From NCBI GenBank assembly GCA_001949185.1, contig BDGG01000002.1, positions 5,508,448 through 5,572,447 on the forward strand: DNA of 64,000 nt, given 5' to 3'. Both the position numbers and the translations under genes were made by a program. Below, one piece after another: positions 62,447-64,000 of the stretch. The notes below the pieces were generated by a model, which was given only the letters and a program-made list of their open reading frames with translations, did not search any database and was not told where the DNA came from. Origin of the DNA: Ramazzottius varieornatus. Its lineage: Eukaryota; Tardigrada; Eutardigrada; Parachela; Ramazzottiidae. Numbering within the stretch: the stretch's first letter is position 1; each line of letters begins with the position of its first letter.

Positions 62447-62896
62447 TCAGCCCACCACCGGGTTACTCACAATTTGACCGCGCCCATCCAAATAGTTTCC
62501 CCATGATGTCATCATCCAATCTCTTGCCCTCAACAGTCGGCGCATGACGAAAATGACGGTAGGATTTAAAAGCAGAAGAACCACATTTCCCTCCATGGCG
62601 TAATGCGCGTGAAACACGCCACCGATCGAGTTAGGTGAAACAAGATCACAAGAGCGTGATTTCCGGTCCGATTTATCCTCGCGTCCATTCTTTTCATCCA
62701 TCTTTTCTTTTCGCAGGTGCGCTCTGAGAAATTGGACATACTTCTTCGGAAATTCAGGATCTGGAAACTGGAGATTCATAACGTGGATTAATCTTCTGGC
62801 GACACGCAGTGGGTACGAGTTCACGACGCAGCTTCTACTGCGAGACTCCGGAAGTAACATCTGGGTAGTTACCCGCACTGGACGAACTCCTTGCAC
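62447..62896 (-). CDS. possible small protein divergent from PAM16
   Basis: I do not recognise this gene. An uninterrupted frame of 149 codons starts at an ATG (62896-62894), 91 bases from the PAM16 start on the other strand, a spacing common for bidirectional promoters. The first ~60 residues look like ordinary soluble protein (LIHVMNLQFPDPEFPKKYVQ), followed by a Lys/Asp/Ser-rich charged stretch and a short hydrophobic segment (NVVLLLLNPTVIFVM). A good donor, GTGAGT, begins at 62470 in phase 0. Splicing there to an acceptor at about 62255 would end the protein one codon later. An N-terminus rich in Arg and poor in acidic residues could be a mitochondrial presequence, but this is a guess. 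It may equally be a chance open frame. Confidence 0.35.
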   Translation of the reverse strand: MQGVRPVRVTTQMLLPESRSRSCVVNSYPLRVARRLIHVMNLQFPDPEFPKKYVQFLRAHLRKEKMDEKNGREDKSDRKSRSCDLVSPNSIGGVFHAHYAMEGNVVLLLLNPTVIFVMRRLLRARDWMMTSWGNYLDGRGQIVSNPVVG

Positions 62897-62987
62897 CTTG
62901 AGTCATTCGCCGCAGTGGGCCGACACTCTGATAAACGTATATGCTGTGGTCATCTTACAGAACTGCTGAGTCCGTCTATCTGGCAAG

Positions 62988-63700
62988 ATGGTTATCGGTC
63001 CGGTGAGTACGCCGTTCTTGGTGATCTGAGGTTATCAATGTATCTATTCGGGCAGTCCTTACCCATGTTCTTTTGCAGGGAAAATACCTTGCCCAGCTGA
63101 TCGTAATGGGAGGCCAGATCGTGGGAAGAGCCTTCGCCAAAGCATTACGAGAGGAGATTCAGAGTACGTATTTTGGTTCAGACAGACTTCTTGAAGCGGA
63201 AACACAGCTCTAACTATAAAACTGGCTAATCGTCCACAATCGTTTCTTCTTCTAGAAAGCCAAGCCGCTGCTGCATCTCGATCGGGTCGAGGTTCCGCCG
63301 ATACTTCCCGGGCGGCTGCGGTGTCGAGTCGGCTAGGAATGTCTGTTCAAGTGTGTATGAAGTGACCGAAGTCTTTTTTTGGTTGTCTTTTCCGGTGTAG
63401 ACAGTGATTATCATGTAATATTGCGTTATGTTACAGGAAGCGAAACAGATTCTAAACTTGCCCATACAAGAAAGTCGTCTCACTCCCGAAGAAATACAAG
63501 CGAAATATGAGCATCTCTTCAAAGTAAACGACAAAGCCCAGGGAGGATCCTTCTACTTGCAGTCAAAAGTTGTCAGGGCGAAAGAACGCCTGGAAGAAGA
63601 ACTGAAAATGGCAGCTGAAAATCCCCCGAAGAACCACCGCCAGACAGGGCGTTCCGCCGCGTCCACCGAAGCTGGTTCATCCGACGACCGAAGCAGATGA
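62988..63700 (+). CDS. PAM16: PAM16 (Magmas) mitochondrial import motor subunit
   Basis: PAM16 (Tim16/Magmas) is a matrix-side subunit of the TIM23 import motor. It pairs with the J-protein PAM18 and restrains its stimulation of mitochondrial Hsp70. Four exons join in phase: 62988-63002, 63079-63163, 63256-63350 and 63437-63700, about 152 residues. The N-terminal segment [22 protein letters not shown] matches the family. An Ala/Ser/Arg-rich linker and EAKQILNLP follow, then the J-like domain ([39 protein letters not shown]). As expected for PAM16, the J-like domain lacks the HPD tripeptide. The five-residue first exon (MVIGP) is followed by GKYLAQ; the very short exon is supported by phase and a GTGAGT donor. 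The C-terminus is longer and more polar than in human. Confidence 0.95.
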
Positions 63701-64000
63701 GAGTTTGCTGGAGGCTGTCCGTCGTGCTGTAACAGATTAGCTGACTCAGAGAGCTTTTTCAAACTTCGCGGAATTCGGCAAAGGTTTGTGCGGCTTTCGG
63801 GGCACCAAAAACAAGCTCTCCGCCGTATATCCAGGACCTTGGCGTAAAACTATGAGACTGTCGTAGTTGAGCCCCGTGTGATGCTTCCATATCGGTTGTT
63901 TCGAGGCTGTGTTGTTTTGCGGTTCTTGGAATGGGTTTTCGGATGTGGACTGTCAACTTGTACCGCTCTCAATTTGAACTTTTAATTTTATCCTAGCAGT
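63701..64000. other. PAM16 3' flank
   Basis: The last 300 bases follow the PAM16 stop. I see no canonical polyadenylation hexamer, no repeat and no further gene. Confidence 0.5.

Overview
This window is animal nuclear DNA. Genes are split by GT-AG introns, many of them only 50-300 bases long, and the products are animal-specific: Pax6, a plexin, a Notch-ligand-type DSL protein, GILT thiol reductases, a SMYD protein, a TBC1D20-type RabGAP and an FKBP6/Shutdown-like co-chaperone. Short introns, moderate GC content and protostome-like sequences suggest a small ecdysozoan. A tardigrade is my best guess, but nothing here proves it. All gene models were built by hand: I joined exons where reading phase, splice signals and family similarity agreed.

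Layout. A single-pass membrane protein gene of unknown function (+) spans 13-5000, with a 3.5-kb first intron. Two tandem GILT genes (+) follow at 6024-8738; the first has a CxxS active site instead of CxxC. A BAP18-like chromatin factor (-) lies at 9000-10463 and faces away from a SMYD-type MYND/SET gene (+, 11259-13265) whose SET motifs look degenerate. A gene-poor, repeat-rich stretch (13.3-18.7 kb) holds a non-autonomous hAT element with an intact 8-bp target duplication, a second putative fold-back element and a near-perfect hairpin. TBC1D20 (+) is at 18723-20354. A DSL-domain, mucin-like membrane protein (+) is at 21015-24827.

Pax6 (-) occupies 28477 to at least 32076, with about 7 kb of apparently non-coding DNA upstream. 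An FKBP6/Shutdown-like gene (-, 39387-42074) comes next, then an 18-exon plexin (-, 43125-61368) with three long introns in its semaphorin and PSI region. The mitochondrial import motor subunit PAM16 (+, 62988-63700) ends the window.

The genes do not form an operon or one pathway. Pax6, plexin and the DSL protein are developmental or signalling genes; the others are housekeeping. The strongest unexplained structure is a family of short palindromic repeats built on GTGGCGCAC / GTGCGCCAC arms. About ten copies lie in introns and intergenic DNA between 29 and 60 kb, and I found none before 29 kb. The most unusual gene is the DSL protein: it has a Notch-ligand N-terminal domain and DSL domain but no EGF repeats, which are replaced by a long Ser/Thr-rich stalk.
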